A DNA stretch of 64,000 nt from Cellulomonas humilata (lineage in GTDB: Bacteria > Actinomycetota > Actinomycetes > Actinomycetales > Cellulomonadaceae): positions 248,001 to 312,000 of the forward strand of contig NZ_JABMCI010000070.1 of NCBI RefSeq assembly GCF_013359775.1, given 5' to 3'. Shown here piece after piece: positions 1-8,392 of this stretch (positions within the stretch are counted from its first letter, which is position 1; each line of letters begins with the position of its first letter). The position numbers and the translations under genes were made by a program. The notes under the pieces are model-generated. The model did not search any database and was not told the DNA's origin. It saw only the letters and a program-made list of their open reading frames with translations.

Positions 1-1
1 C

Positions 2-154
2 CTCCGGCCGCTGTGGAGCCTCCCGCTCCAGCAGGTGTTCTACCGACAGCTCATCTACCTCGTCGTCATCCAGTCGATCGCCAGCGCGGTCGCCGGTGCG
101 CGGCTGCCCTGGCACAAGCTGCACCGGTCCGGGGACGTCGTCGTCCCTGCCTGA
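2..154 (+). CDS. C-terminal end of a membrane glycosyltransferase (partial)
   Basis: The window opens inside this gene; 50 residues and the stop codon remain. The fragment contains LWSLPLQQVFYRQ, then LIYLVVIQSIASAVAGARL, which looks like a last membrane helix, and ends in a short basic tail. From memory this matches the C-terminus of processive family 2 glycosyltransferases, often fused to a polysaccharide deacetylase in actinobacteria, that polymerise or export cell-surface polysaccharide at the plasma membrane. The catalytic domain lies upstream of the window, so the exact activity cannot be judged. The next gene begins 63 bases downstream on the same strand. Confidence 0.6.
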   Translation, partial: LRPLWSLPLQQVFYRQLIYLVVIQSIASAVAGARLPWHKLHRSGDVVVPA

Positions 155-217
155 CGGCCCGATGCCTTGTATCTTGCGAGCACCTGCTCGGTGAGACCCT
201 CGAAGGAGCACGCGCCC

Positions 218-1318
218 ATGGCATCGCCCCAGGGCCTCGCGCCCTCGACCCGGACACTCCTGTTCCTCTCGGCCGCCGTCGTGGTGCTCGCCGGGATGCA
301 CGCGGCGCGCGAGGTGCTCGCCCCGCTGTTCCTCGCTGCCGTGCTCGTGATCATCGTGCACCCGCTCCGGCACCCCCTGGAGCGCCGGGGCTGGCCGCGC
401 GCCGCCGCGACGACCGTCGTCATCCTCGTCGTCTACCTGATCCTGCTCGCCCTGATCGCCATGCTGACGTTCGCCGGCATCCAGTTCGGCGGGCTGGTCC
501 AGGACTACCTGAACGAGCTGCAGTCGTCGATCACGGACGTCACCGCGTGGCTCGCGTCGCTCGGGGTGGACCAGAGCTCGATCGACTCGATCCGGGACGC
601 CCTGCAGCCGTCGCAGCTGGTGGGCGTGGCCGCGTCTCTGGGCGGTGCGGTGATGGGCATCCTCACGACCCTCTTCGTCGTGGTCACCTACGTCATCTTC
701 ATCTCGGTCGACGCCGCGCGGTACGACGGGGCCGACGACCACTTCGGGGCGACGCAGGGCAACGTGCTCGGCCGCGCCACCACCTTCAACATCGGGGTCC
801 GCCGCTACTTCGTGGTCAGCGCCTCGTTCGGTGCCGTCGTCGCGATCATCGACGGGGTCGCCCTGTGGGCGCTCGGCGTCCCCGCGCCGGCGGTGTGGGC
901 GATCCTGGCGTTCGTCACCAACTTCATCCCGAACGTCGGCTTCGTCATCGGCGTCGTCCCGCCCACGCTGCTCGCCCTGGTGGTGGGCGGCTGGCCGCTG
1001 GCGCTCGCGGTGGTCGCCGTCTACAGCGTGGTCAACGTGGTGCTCCAGGTGCTGGTGCAGCCGAAGTTCGTCTCCGACGCCGTGAACATCACGCTCACGC
1101 TCAGCTTCGTGTCGGTCATCTTCTGGACGTTCGTCATCGGGCCGCTGGGTGCCATCCTCGCGGTGCCGCTCACCCTGCTGACGCGCGCGGTGCTGCTCCA
1201 GGGCGGGCCGGCGACCGCGTGGTACTCGTGGCTGTCGGGGGAGGACCTGCCGAAGGCGAAGGAGCTGCCGCCGGCGCCGGACGCCGAGGCCGACGTCGAC
1301 GAGCCGGCTGCGGGCTGA
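218..1318 (+). CDS. AI-2E family transporter (PF01594-like permease)
   Basis: A 366-residue integral membrane protein with about eight hydrophobic segments and the typical layout of the family: two N-terminal helices, a soluble stretch around residues 90-150, then a C-terminal helix cluster with the conserved FIPNVGFVIG loop near residue 235. Members have been described as autoinducer-2 exporters or as Na+/H+ antiporters, so the substrate cannot be assigned. The ATG at 218 is chosen because AAGGAG lies about ten bases before it; an in-frame ATG at 167 has no such site. The acidic tail after residue 340 is probably cytoplasmic. The stop codon directly abuts the stop of the convergent MFS gene with no bases between them. 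Confidence 0.85.
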   Translation: MASPQGLAPSTRTLLFLSAAVVVLAGMHAAREVLAPLFLAAVLVIIVHPLRHPLERRGWPRAAATTVVILVVYLILLALIAMLTFAGIQFGGLVQDYLNELQSSITDVTAWLASLGVDQSSIDSIRDALQPSQLVGVAASLGGAVMGILTTLFVVVTYVIFISVDAARYDGADDHFGATQGNVLGRATTFNIGVRRYFVVSASFGAVVAIIDGVALWALGVPAPAVWAILAFVTNFIPNVGFVIGVVPPTLLALVVGGWPLALAVVAVYSVVNVVLQVLVQPKFVSDAVNITLTLSFVSVIFWTFVIGPLGAILAVPLTLLTRAVLLQGGPATAWYSWLSGEDLPKAKELPPAPDAEADVDEPAAG

Positions 1319-2521
1319 CTACTCGTCGCTCTCGATCCCCGCGGGGAACGCGCGTCGCGCCACCGCGATCACCACCAGGCTGACCGCCACCAGCCCGGCG
1401 CCGGCGTAGGGCAGGGCGCCGAGGCCGGGCCCGACGAGCACGAGCGCGCCGAGCGCCGCGCCGCCGCCGATGCCGATGTTCGCCGTCGCGTTCACGAGCG
1501 CGCCGATCACGTCGGGGGAGCCACCGCGCGTGCGGATGGCGGCGGCCTGGAACACGGACGCCATCGCGCCGAACGCGCCGGACCACACGGCCGCCGCGAC
1601 CAGCACCCCGACGCGCGACGGGAACACGAGCCCGAGCGCCAGCAGCGCGAGCGCCATGACCGCGTGCACCACCAGGGTCCCGCGCCGGGGGTTCCGGTCG
1701 AGGGACAGTGCGGCGTACGCGGTGCCGACCAGTCCCACCGCGCCGAGCCCGAGGAGCACCGGACCGACGGCGGTCTCGCTCAGCCCGGTCGCCAGCAGGA
1801 TCACCGACACGTAGGTGTAGACGGTGTACTGCGCGAGGTAGGTGAGCGTGTTCGCCGCGGACACGGCCCCGAGCCGGGTCCGGCGGTCGGTACGGGTGTG
1901 CTCGGGGTGGCGGGCGTCGTCGGCGGCGGAGACGGGCGGGAGCAGCAGCGCCACCAGCAGCGTCGCCAGCGCGCACCCCGCGGCGAGGACGAGGAACCCG
2001 TTGCGCCAGCCGATGGCGATACCCAGCGCGGTGGACAGCGGGACGCCGAGCACGAGCCCGGCGGACGCCCCCGCGGTGACCAGGGCGAGCGCCCGACCGG
2101 TGACCTGCGGCAGGACGAGCCGCGACGCGTACCCGATGCTCAGCGAGAAGAACAGCGCGTGCGCGATCCCGCCGACCGCGCGCCCCGCGGCGACCAGCCC
2201 GAACGACGGCGCGATCCCGACGAGCGCGTTGCTGACCGTGTAGGCGACGAGCGTGCACAGCAGCAGCCCCTTGCGCGGCAGGCGGCGGGTGCCCAGGGTC
2301 AGCGGGATCGCCAGCACGGCGACCATGAGCGCGTACACGGTGACCAGCAGCCCGGCGATGGACTCGGTCACCTCCAGGTCGGAGCTGATCTGCGGGAGCA
2401 GCCCGACGGGAACCAGCTCCGTGGTGATCGCGACGAAGGTCGCGAGCGTGAGCGCGCCGAGGCCCCCGGCCGCCTCACGGACCGACCCGGGACGCCCTGT
2501 GCTCTGCGCGGTGCCGGTCAC
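1319..2521 (-). CDS. MFS transporter, AraJ/chloramphenicol-efflux type
   Basis: A 400-residue protein with twelve predicted membrane helices, belonging to the DHA1-like major facilitator group of sugar-efflux and drug-efflux permeases. Visible motifs include ITTELVPVGLLPQI at the end of helix 1, typical of AraJ/YdhP/CmlR-like carriers, and GRAVGGIAHALFF in helix 4. It probably exports a small hydrophobic compound in exchange for protons at the cytoplasmic membrane; the substrate is unknown. It is transcribed alone, convergent with the AI-2E family gene. The next upstream minus-strand gene ends 31 bases away, so co-transcription with the GNAT gene is possible. Confidence 0.85.
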   Translation of the reverse strand: MTGTAQSTGRPGSVREAAGGLGALTLATFVAITTELVPVGLLPQISSDLEVTESIAGLLVTVYALMVAVLAIPLTLGTRRLPRKGLLLCTLVAYTVSNALVGIAPSFGLVAAGRAVGGIAHALFFSLSIGYASRLVLPQVTGRALALVTAGASAGLVLGVPLSTALGIAIGWRNGFLVLAAGCALATLLVALLLPPVSAADDARHPEHTRTDRRTRLGAVSAANTLTYLAQYTVYTYVSVILLATGLSETAVGPVLLGLGAVGLVGTAYAALSLDRNPRRGTLVVHAVMALALLALGLVFPSRVGVLVAAAVWSGAFGAMASVFQAAAIRTRGGSPDVIGALVNATANIGIGGGAALGALVLVGPGLGALPYAGAGLVAVSLVVIAVARRAFPAGIESDE

Positions 2522-2552
2522 CCGCGCATGCTCGCACGCGCCCCCGACAGGC

Positions 2553-3623
2553 TCACAGCGCCCGCTGCCACTCCGCGTCGACGCTGGCCTGCCGGAACCC
2601 GAGCGCCACGTTGATCGCGAGCATGTGCGCGTTCTCCTGCGCGTTCCAGGTGTGGATGCGCTCGGCGGCGGGCCGGACGCCCGGGAGCGCGTCGAGCACG
2701 GCGATCTTGGCCAGCATCCCGAGGCCGTTCCCGCGGTGCTCGCGCAGCACCAGGGTGTCGCCCTGGAACACCACGGCCGGCTTGTCCAGCGGGTACTCGA
2801 CCATCGAGAACGCGGCGAGCGTCCGGGTGGGCACGTGCTCGACGACCGCCACGAGGAACCCCTGCCCGCGCGAGCGCATGTCGGCGGCGTTCGCGACGAC
2901 GCGGTCGGCGTCCCACGGGTCCTCGGTCAGGTCGAGGCCGGCCGACGGGGCGTCGGTGCTCATCCGGGTCTTGAGCACGGCCAGCTGGTCGAGCCACTCG
3001 GCGGCGTACTCGTCCCGCATGGTGTGGACGCGGTAGTCGGGTCCGGGATCGCGCCGCAGCGGGCCCAGCACCGACTCGGCGACCGGGAGGTCGAGCACGG
3101 AGTGCCGGACCACCTGCTCGAGCGTGAACCCGCGGGCGAGCGCGAACCGGGTGGCGTCGTCGTGGAGCGGGATGCGTCCGCTGCCGGTCGGGGACTCGAG
3201 GGCGTCCGGCCCCGGCGGGGGCTCGGGCGCGTAGCTGGAGTCGGAGATGACGACCCGGCGGCCTGCGTCGCGGGCGATCGCGAGCCCCGCGTCCCAGAGC
3301 GTCGAGCCGATGCCGCGTCGTCTCCAGTCGGGGTGCACGGCGACGTAGACGACGGCGACGTGCGCGTTGCCGACCAGGGGGAGGCCGATGATCGCCCGTC
3401 CGACGACGGTCCGCGGCTCCCGCGAGCCGCGCGGGACCGCGACGAGGCGGTGGACCTTGCGGTGCGGCTCGCTGAGCGTGGCGCGGGTGGTCGGCACGTC
3501 GACGGCGAAGTCCGTCGAGCCGTGGATGGCCAGGTCGACGGCATCACTGACGTGCACCGTCCCCTCGACGGTCCAGGCGTCGGGGTGGGCGGGGTCCGCG
3601 GGGACGTGCACGAGGTCGATCAT
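2553..3623 (-). CDS. Tandem GNAT-domain N-acetyltransferase
   Basis: A 356-residue protein with two GNAT folds. The first carries the acetyl-CoA loop RRRGIGS near residue 102 and the second carries RGNGLG near residue 300, each after a hydrophobic strand (VVYVAVHP and DTLVLREH). Two-domain GNATs are common in actinobacteria, MshD mycothiol synthase being the best known, but this protein lacks enough distinctive residues for that assignment. The acceptor is unknown. I chose the ATG at 3623, preceded on the minus strand by a GAGGCT hexamer six bases away, which fits the leaderless starts seen elsewhere here. The frame stays open further upstream, but that part runs antisense across DUF6069 and is not coding. 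Confidence 0.8.
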   Translation of the reverse strand: MIDLVHVPADPAHPDAWTVEGTVHVSDAVDLAIHGSTDFAVDVPTTRATLSEPHRKVHRLVAVPRGSREPRTVVGRAIIGLPLVGNAHVAVVYVAVHPDWRRRGIGSTLWDAGLAIARDAGRRVVISDSSYAPEPPPGPDALESPTGSGRIPLHDDATRFALARGFTLEQVVRHSVLDLPVAESVLGPLRRDPGPDYRVHTMRDEYAAEWLDQLAVLKTRMSTDAPSAGLDLTEDPWDADRVVANAADMRSRGQGFLVAVVEHVPTRTLAAFSMVEYPLDKPAVVFQGDTLVLREHRGNGLGMLAKIAVLDALPGVRPAAERIHTWNAQENAHMLAINVALGFRQASVDAEWQRAL

Positions 3624-3661
3624 CCGACCAGCCTCGTGCCCGTCCCCGCGGTGCGGCAACG

Positions 3662-4072
3662 TCAATCGCGCAGGGCGCGCAGGGCGAGCACCGAGGTGGG
3701 CACGAGCGCCAGGTGGCAGCAGGCGAGCGCGACGGTGCTCGCGGTGTCGAAGTCCGCGGGGACGGTCATCACGAGGATCGTCCCGACGGCGAGCACGGGG
3801 GCGACGACGAGCGCGGTGGGGATCACCCACGACCAGCGCCGGAGCAGGGCGGCCACGGTGAGGCCGACGAGCAGCGGCACCGCGGTGAACCCCGCGACGG
3901 TCAGCGCGTCGACCGCCGACGGCGACCCGCCCGCCGCCGTGAACTCGTAGTCCGCCCCCGCCGCACGCCCGATCCCGTAGATCGCCAGGTTGACGACGAC
4001 GGCGACGAGGACCGCTCCGACCACGACGAGCGTGGCCGGCCGCGTGCGCACCGGCGTGGCGGTGGCGGTCAC
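3662..4072 (-). CDS. DUF6069 family membrane protein
   Basis: A 136-residue protein with four hydrophobic segments, beginning near residue 15 with LVVVGAVLVAVVVNLAIYG. The motif NLAIYGIGRAAGADY resembles the start of DUF6069 proteins as I recall them; no function is established. The GTG start overlaps the stop of the SRPBCC gene (GTGA), making this the third gene of an ArsR-SRPBCC-DUF6069 operon. It is therefore probably under the same self-repressed promoter at 4849-4892. Membership of DUF6069 is a memory-based call; the membrane topology is visible. Confidence 0.7.
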   Translation of the reverse strand: MTATATPVRTRPATLVVVGAVLVAVVVNLAIYGIGRAAGADYEFTAAGGSPSAVDALTVAGFTAVPLLVGLTVAALLRRWSWVIPTALVVAPVLAVGTILVMTVPADFDTASTVALACCHLALVPTSVLALRALRD

Positions 4073-4524
4073 TGCCGCACCAGGAACGCCTCGATGCGGT
4101 CGAGCGCCCCGACCCAGACCTCCTGCCCGAAGAAGTCACGCACCTCCACCGCCGGGAAGCCGCTCTGCACGATGGTCATGAGGGTGCCGCCCTCGACCGC
4201 TTCGAACGTGATGTCGACGCGCGTGGTCATGGACGAGCCGTCCGGGCCGCCGCCGGACGACTCGGTGACCAGCCGGTGCGGGCGGTCGATGACCAGGAAC
4301 GTCTGGGTCTCGTGGAAGAGGGTGTCGCGGTCCGGCCCCCAGACGGCGGTCTGCTGGCCGCCGACGCGGAGGTCGACGGTGATCTCCACGATCCCAGGCG
4401 TCTCGTCGAGGATCGAGAACCAGATCTTCTGCTTCTCCGCGTCGGTGTACGCGTCGAACACCTGCTCCGGGGTGGCCGGCAGGACGCGCGTCATGCGCAG
4501 CTCGAGGGTGTCGGTGGTGGTCAT
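4069..4524 (-). CDS. SRPBCC (AHSA1-type) domain protein
   Basis: A 151-residue START/Bet v1-like protein of the AHSA1 group. It shows the usual opening, in which a beta strand leads into PATPEQVFDAYTD, and a C-terminal helix at DRIEAFLVRQ. These small proteins form a hydrophobic cavity, but the ligand is unknown. Genes of this kind are very often paired with an ArsR repressor, as here: the start codon overlaps the ArsR stop by four bases (ATGA), so translation is coupled. The pair probably responds to an unidentified small molecule. The ATG at 4524 is preferred over upstream options because of that overlap. Confidence 0.85.
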   Translation of the reverse strand: MTTTDTLELRMTRVLPATPEQVFDAYTDAEKQKIWFSILDETPGIVEITVDLRVGGQQTAVWGPDRDTLFHETQTFLVIDRPHRLVTESSGGGPDGSSMTTRVDITFEAVEGGTLMTIVQSGFPAVEVRDFFGQEVWVGALDRIEAFLVRQ

Positions 4525-4856
4525 GAGTCGGTGCCTCTCTGGAGTGTGAAGTAGGCCTCGAGACCGTCGAGCCGACGCTCCCAGAGCCGCTGGTAGAAGG
4601 AGATCCACGCCATGGCGTCGTCCAGTCGCTCCTCGCCGAGCCGGCACTGCCGCGAGCGGCCGACCTTCTCGGTGCGGACCAGTCCGGCGTCCTCCAGGAC
4701 CCGGACGTGCTTGGTCATGCCGGTGAGGGTCATGCCGTGCGGCCCGGCGAGCTCCCCGATGCTGGCGGGGCCCTCTCCGAGTCGCGTGAGGATGTCGCGC
4801 CGGGTCGAGTCCGCCAGGGCCGAGTAGATCCGGTCGAGCGTGTCATGCTGAACCAT
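4521..4856 (-). CDS. ArsR family transcriptional repressor
   Basis: A 111-residue winged-helix regulator. The HTH spans about residues 15-75 with ALADSTRRDILTRL, the recognition-helix region TLTGMTKHVRVLEDAGLV, and a wing at KVGRSRQCRL. No metal-binding cysteine box (CxC) is visible, so it belongs to the non-metal ArsR branch that accompanies AHSA1/SRPBCC partners. The ATG at 4856 lies seven bases after a good -10 (TATGGT), giving a leaderless transcript. An upstream in-frame ATG at 4868 would fall inside that -10 and is rejected. An inverted repeat covers the -10 and the start codon, so it very likely represses its own operon. Confidence 0.85.
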   Translation of the reverse strand: MVQHDTLDRIYSALADSTRRDILTRLGEGPASIGELAGPHGMTLTGMTKHVRVLEDAGLVRTEKVGRSRQCRLGEERLDDAMAWISFYQRLWERRLDGLEAYFTLQRGTDS

Positions 4857-4892
4857 GTGGTTCACCATAGGACACTGAACCGAATGGTGCAA
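4849..4892 (-). promoter_or_regulatory. Promoter and overlapping palindromic operator of the arsR operon
   Basis: On the minus strand TTGCAC and TATGGT are separated by 17 bases, and the ATG follows seven bases later. A perfect palindrome with arms TGAACCA/TGGTTCA and two central bases occupies 4849-4864, covering the start codon. A further half site, TGAACC at 4876-4881, pairs with GGTTCA at 4859-4864. Three TGAACC-type half sites across the -10 and transcription start fit autorepression by the ArsR protein. The promoter and repeats are visible; the binding partner is inferred from position. Confidence 0.7.
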
Positions 4893-4914
4893 TGACGGGC
4901 CGTAGGATCGTGGG

Positions 4915-5247
4915 GTGCGAGCGATCAGAGGGAAGGTCGGCGTCGTCGCGGCCCTGGTGCTCGCGCTGGCGCTGGCGCTGTCCGCCCTGGCCGGGCTCGG
5001 GACGCGACCGACCGGGATCCCCGACGACGGACCGTGGGCGGTCCAGCTCACCGAGCCGGAGGGCGACTGGGCCTCGTGCCTCGACGATCCCGCGCTGACC
5101 AGCCCGACGACCTGGCAGTCGACCGTGACGGCCGTGTTCGCGACGGGAGCCACCGAGGCAGACGTGCAGCGCGTGCTCGACTGCCTCTCCGACGCGATGA
5201 CCGGCGGGAGCGTCCAGGTCGGGACCGTCGAGCCGGTCGACGCCTAG
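4915..5247 (+). CDS. Small secreted or membrane-anchored protein of unknown function
   Basis: A 110-residue protein with a basic start (MRAIRGK) and one strongly hydrophobic segment at residues 8-28, VGVVAALVLALALALSALAG, followed by an extracytoplasmic part with two cysteines (ASCLDD and LDCLSD) that could form a disulphide. No lipobox is obvious, so it is a signal anchor or a cleaved signal peptide. I do not recognise a family. The GTG start stands six bases after TAGGAT, a leaderless arrangement, and the gene is divergent from arsR, 58 bases away. It is convergent with the LysE gene; the two stops are five bases apart. Confidence 0.65.
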   Translation: MRAIRGKVGVVAALVLALALALSALAGLGTRPTGIPDDGPWAVQLTEPEGDWASCLDDPALTSPTTWQSTVTAVFATGATEADVQRVLDCLSDAMTGGSVQVGTVEPVDA

Positions 5248-5251
5248 CCCG

Positions 5252-5863
5252 TCACCGGTCGGTCAGGGCCAGCCTGGCGCCGAGGGCGACGAACGCGCCC
5301 GCGAAGGTCCGTCGCATCCACAGGACCACGCGCGGCCGGGAGACCACCTGCGAGCGCACGGCGGCCGCGCACGCGCCGTAGATCCCGAACACGACGAACG
5401 TCATCGCCATGAACACCCCGCTCAGCGCGACCATGTGCAGGAGCGCACCCGGCTCGTCGGGACGCACGAACTGCGGCAGGAACGCGAAAAAGAAGATCGT
5501 CAGCTTCGGGTTGAGCACGTTCAGCAGCACCGCGGACCAGATGACGCGGCCCGCGGACAGCGGCTCGGTCTGCCCGCTGACGACGATCTCCGACCGGTCC
5601 CGCCACATGCGCACAGCCATGTAGAGCAGGTAGGCGACGCCCAGGAGCTTGAGCGTCTGGAACGCGACCGCGCTGGTGTTGAGCACCGCGGCGAGCCCGG
5701 TCATCGCGGCGACGACGTGCGGCATGATGCCGAGCGTGCACCCGAAGGCGGCCACCAGGCTGGCGCGCGTGCCGCGCGAGAGGCCGGCGCTCAACGTGTA
5801 GATGACGCCCGTGCCCGGGGTCGCGACGATGACCAGGGTGGTGAGCAGGAAGGCCACGGTCAT
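5252..5863 (-). CDS. LysE family amino-acid exporter
   Basis: A 203-residue membrane protein with six hydrophobic helices and the hallmark N-terminus VIVATPGTGVIYTLSAGLSR, in which the conserved PGP is PGT, plus LNPKLTIFFFAFLPQF in the centre. LysE/RhtB proteins export amino acids or related metabolites by proton antiport. The length of about 200 residues fits the family. The gene starts 22 bases after the NUDIX gene on the same strand and is probably co-transcribed with it. The substrate is unknown. Confidence 0.85.
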   Translation of the reverse strand: MTVAFLLTTLVIVATPGTGVIYTLSAGLSRGTRASLVAAFGCTLGIMPHVVAAMTGLAAVLNTSAVAFQTLKLLGVAYLLYMAVRMWRDRSEIVVSGQTEPLSAGRVIWSAVLLNVLNPKLTIFFFAFLPQFVRPDEPGALLHMVALSGVFMAMTFVVFGIYGACAAAVRSQVVSRPRVVLWMRRTFAGAFVALGARLALTDR

Positions 5864-5885
5864 GGCCAGCAGTCTGCCCCGCGTG

Positions 5886-6428
5886 CTACCGGGTGGCCAG
5901 GACCTCGTCGAGCACCGTCCGCAGGCGGACCGCGAAGTCCTCGGGCGTGCCGGTCGGGAGCGCGTCGACCGCGAACCACGCCACCTGCTCGCTCTCGTCA
6001 CTGACGACGGGCACCGCGCCGGCGGGCGCGTAGGCGACGAACCCGACGTCCCAGTGCACGCGGCACCGACCGAAGGCGGCGGACAGTTCGTGGCGGTGCA
6101 CGTCGGCGGGCAGAGGACCGCCGGGGAGCAGGTCGACGATGCCGCCCTCCTCACGGGCCTCCCGGTGGGCGGCGTCGGCCAACGAGGTGTCACCGGGCTC
6201 CAGGTGGCCACCCAGCTGCACCCAGAACTGCCCCTTGCGGTGGAAGCAGAGCAGCACGCTCGACAGGTCCGGCGTGAGGACGAAGCAGCTCGCCGTGAGG
6301 TGCTCGGGGGCCAGCGACCGGTCGATCGCGGCCGGCCCCGACGCGGCGACGAACGCGCGGTACTCCTCGAGCAGCCCGGCCTGCGCGGGGTCGTGGGGGG
6401 TCCAGGCATCGAGCACGTCGGTGATCAC
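5886..6428 (-). CDS. NUDIX hydrolase
   Basis: A 180-residue protein whose Nudix box lies around residues 72-95, beginning GGHLEPGD and ending REAREEGG. The first acidic position of the consensus is Asp rather than Glu; the catalytic REAREE core is intact. Members hydrolyse nucleoside diphosphates linked to another moiety. The N-terminal helical stretch before residue 45 and the LLCFHRKGQFWVQLGGH strand resemble actinobacterial NUDIX proteins of unknown substrate. The GTG start at 6428 sits six bases after TACGCT on the minus strand, implying a leaderless transcript. It is divergent from the lipid kinase gene and leads into the LysE gene. Confidence 0.8.
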   Translation of the reverse strand: MITDVLDAWTPHDPAQAGLLEEYRAFVAASGPAAIDRSLAPEHLTASCFVLTPDLSSVLLCFHRKGQFWVQLGGHLEPGDTSLADAAHREAREEGGIVDLLPGGPLPADVHRHELSAAFGRCRVHWDVGFVAYAPAGAVPVVSDESEQVAWFAVDALPTGTPEDFAVRLRTVLDEVLATR

Positions 6429-6492
6429 CGCGGCAGCGTACGGTGCCCGTTCCGAGTGGCCGGTCGGCGGAGCCGGGCTCATACTCGCCGAC

Positions 6493-7467
6493 GTGACGAT
6501 CCCCCACGAGACGCCCGCCGAGCAACGCCTCGACCACGCCCCGCTGCGGTCGGCGGTCATCGTCAACCCCAACCGGGTCGAAGGTCTCGACGAGCTCCGC
6601 GCCGGCATCCGGGAGCAGCTGGCCGAGGCGGGCTGGCCCGAGCCGGCGTGGCTGGAGACCACCGCGGAGGACCCGGGCACCGGCCAGGCCGAGCAGGCGG
6701 TGGCCGACGGAGCCGACGTGGTGTTCGTCGCCGGCGGTGACGGGACCGTGCGCGCGTGCATCGACGGGCTGGCCGGCACCGAGGCCGCGCTCGCGATCCT
6801 GCCGGGCGGCACGGGCAACCTGCTCGCGACGAACCTCGGCATCCCGACCAACACGATCGAGGGCGTGCAGCTGGCCCTGGACCGGGGCCGCCGCCTGGTC
6901 GACCTGGGCGAGGTCGAGGGCCAGACGTTCGCGGTCATGGCCGGCATGGGCCTGGACGCGGCGATGGTCGACGACGCCCCCACCAAGCTCAAGGCCGTGC
7001 TCGGGTCCGTGGCGTACGTGTACTCGGCGCTCAAGCACCTCAACGACGCCGAGATGAAGGTCGAGATCCAGGTCGACGACTACCCCGTCCTGCGCCGCCG
7101 CGCGCGCACGGTGCTCGTCGGCAACGTCGGCCGGCTCCAGGGCGGCGTGAACCTGCTGCCTGACGCCGAGCCGGACAACGGCCAGATGGATGTCGCCGTC
7201 CTGGCGCCGAAGAACCTGGGCCACTGGATCCAGACCGCGTTCGGTGTGCTGCGCCCGGGCCGCAACAAGGTGCCCAACATGGAGGTGCTGCGCGGCTCGC
7301 GGATCACCATCACCAGCGACCGCCCGCAGCCCCGTCAGCTGGACGGCGACGTGATCGAGCCGTCGGCCACCCTCGAGGTCACCGTCCGCCCGGACACCCT
7401 GTGGGTGTGCGTCTACCAGCCGGACACGTCCGAGGACCTGACCGAGGGTGCCCCGGCCGCCGACTGA
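6493..7467 (+). CDS. Diacylglycerol kinase catalytic domain protein (lipid kinase)
   Basis: A 324-residue protein with the DAGK/YegS fold. The nucleotide-binding motif is FVAGGDGTVRA near residue 82, followed by ILPGGTGNLLATNLGIP, both canonical. The C-terminal beta-sandwich includes QLDGDVIEP. Such enzymes phosphorylate diacylglycerol, sphingoid bases or other lipids with ATP on the inner face of the membrane; substrate preference cannot be read from sequence. The GTG start is seven bases after CATACT. It is divergent from the NUDIX gene and convergent with the universal stress protein gene, stops four bases apart. Confidence 0.85.
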   Translation: MTIPHETPAEQRLDHAPLRSAVIVNPNRVEGLDELRAGIREQLAEAGWPEPAWLETTAEDPGTGQAEQAVADGADVVFVAGGDGTVRACIDGLAGTEAALAILPGGTGNLLATNLGIPTNTIEGVQLALDRGRRLVDLGEVEGQTFAVMAGMGLDAAMVDDAPTKLKAVLGSVAYVYSALKHLNDAEMKVEIQVDDYPVLRRRARTVLVGNVGRLQGGVNLLPDAEPDNGQMDVAVLAPKNLGHWIQTAFGVLRPGRNKVPNMEVLRGSRITITSDRPQPRQLDGDVIEPSATLEVTVRPDTLWVCVYQPDTSEDLTEGAPAAD

Positions 7468-7471
7468 TCAG

Positions 7472-8392
7472 TCACAGCTCGTCGCGCGGCACCACCAGCA
7501 CGGGCACGGGCGCGTGCCGGATGATGCGCGTCGCGTTGGTGCCCAGGAACACGCGGCGCAGCGCGCCCGCGCTCGACGAGCCGAGGATCAGCAGCTCGTT
7601 CGGCATCCAGTCGACGGACGTGAGCGCCTCCCACCAGCTGCTGCCGGACGCGACGACCAGCTCGACGTCGTCGTCCAGCTCGCCGCCGAGCCGGGCCTGG
7701 AGGGCGTGCTGCGCGTCGGCCATCTGCGCGCGCCACTGCTCGTTCACCTCCGCCTCGATGGCGGTGCCGACCTCGGGCGGGTACATGGTCGGCGACCGGA
7801 CGCCGAACGTGGCGATCCGCAGCCGGACGTCGATCTCGCGCGTGAGCCGGGCCGCCCACCGGACGGCCGCGGAGGCGAGGTCGGTGCCGCTGAACGAGCA
7901 GGTGAGCCGGTGCGCGGCCACGTCGGCCGGGCTGGGCGGGCACCGGTAGGAGTGCGGCGCGATGGCGAGCGGGACCGGGGACGAGTGCAGCAGGTAGTCG
8001 GCGGTGGACCCGATCACCACGCGGCCCGGTGCACCGGCGGGCGACGAGCCGAGCACCAGGGCGGTCGCGTCCCGCTCCTCGGCCAGGGCGGCGAGCGCCC
8101 GCGGCGTCGAGCGGTCGTGCAGGCGGACGAACTCGATGGTCAGGTCGTCGGCGCGGCCGTCGAGGAAGTTGAGCACCGCGGCCTCCGCCTCGTCGGCCCG
8201 GGCCTGGACCCACTCCTGCATCTCGCCGTCGACCCGCGCCATCGACGGCACGGTCCAGCCGGGCGGGACGACGGTCGCGATCACCAGCACGTCCGGGCCT
8301 GTCGCCTCCGGCAGCGTGCGGGCCAGCGTGACACCGAGGTCGATCGCGGCGTGCGAGTCCCCGAAGGGGTTGGCGCCGACGACGATCGTCAT
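7472..8392 (-). CDS. Tandem universal stress protein
   Basis: A 306-residue protein made of two USP domains. Both begin with a short strand (TIVVGANPF at residue 2 and LTCSFSGTDLA near 165) and end with the nucleotide-loop pattern: GSSPAGAPGRVVIGSTADYLLHS spans the first, and GSSSAGALRRVFLGTNATRI the second. The G-2x-G-9x-G(S/T) pattern suggests ATP binding. The ATG overlaps the stop of the upstream APC permease (ATGA), so it is the second gene of a coupled pair. Universal stress domains are known to partner amino-acid permeases, which suggests nucleotide-dependent control of the transporter. Confidence 0.85.
   Translation of the reverse strand: MTIVVGANPFGDSHAAIDLGVTLARTLPEATGPDVLVIATVVPPGWTVPSMARVDGEMQEWVQARADEAEAAVLNFLDGRADDLTIEFVRLHDRSTPRALAALAEERDATALVLGSSPAGAPGRVVIGSTADYLLHSSPVPLAIAPHSYRCPPSPADVAAHRLTCSFSGTDLASAAVRWAARLTREIDVRLRIATFGVRSPTMYPPEVGTAIEAEVNEQWRAQMADAQHALQARLGGELDDDVELVVASGSSWWEALTSVDWMPNELLILGSSSAGALRRVFLGTNATRIIRHAPVPVLVVPRDEL

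Noticed and set aside
13..1383. A 456-codon frame covering the start of the window
   Set aside because: It is a shadow of the glycosyltransferase end and the AI-2E family gene, with low-complexity Arg-rich translation.
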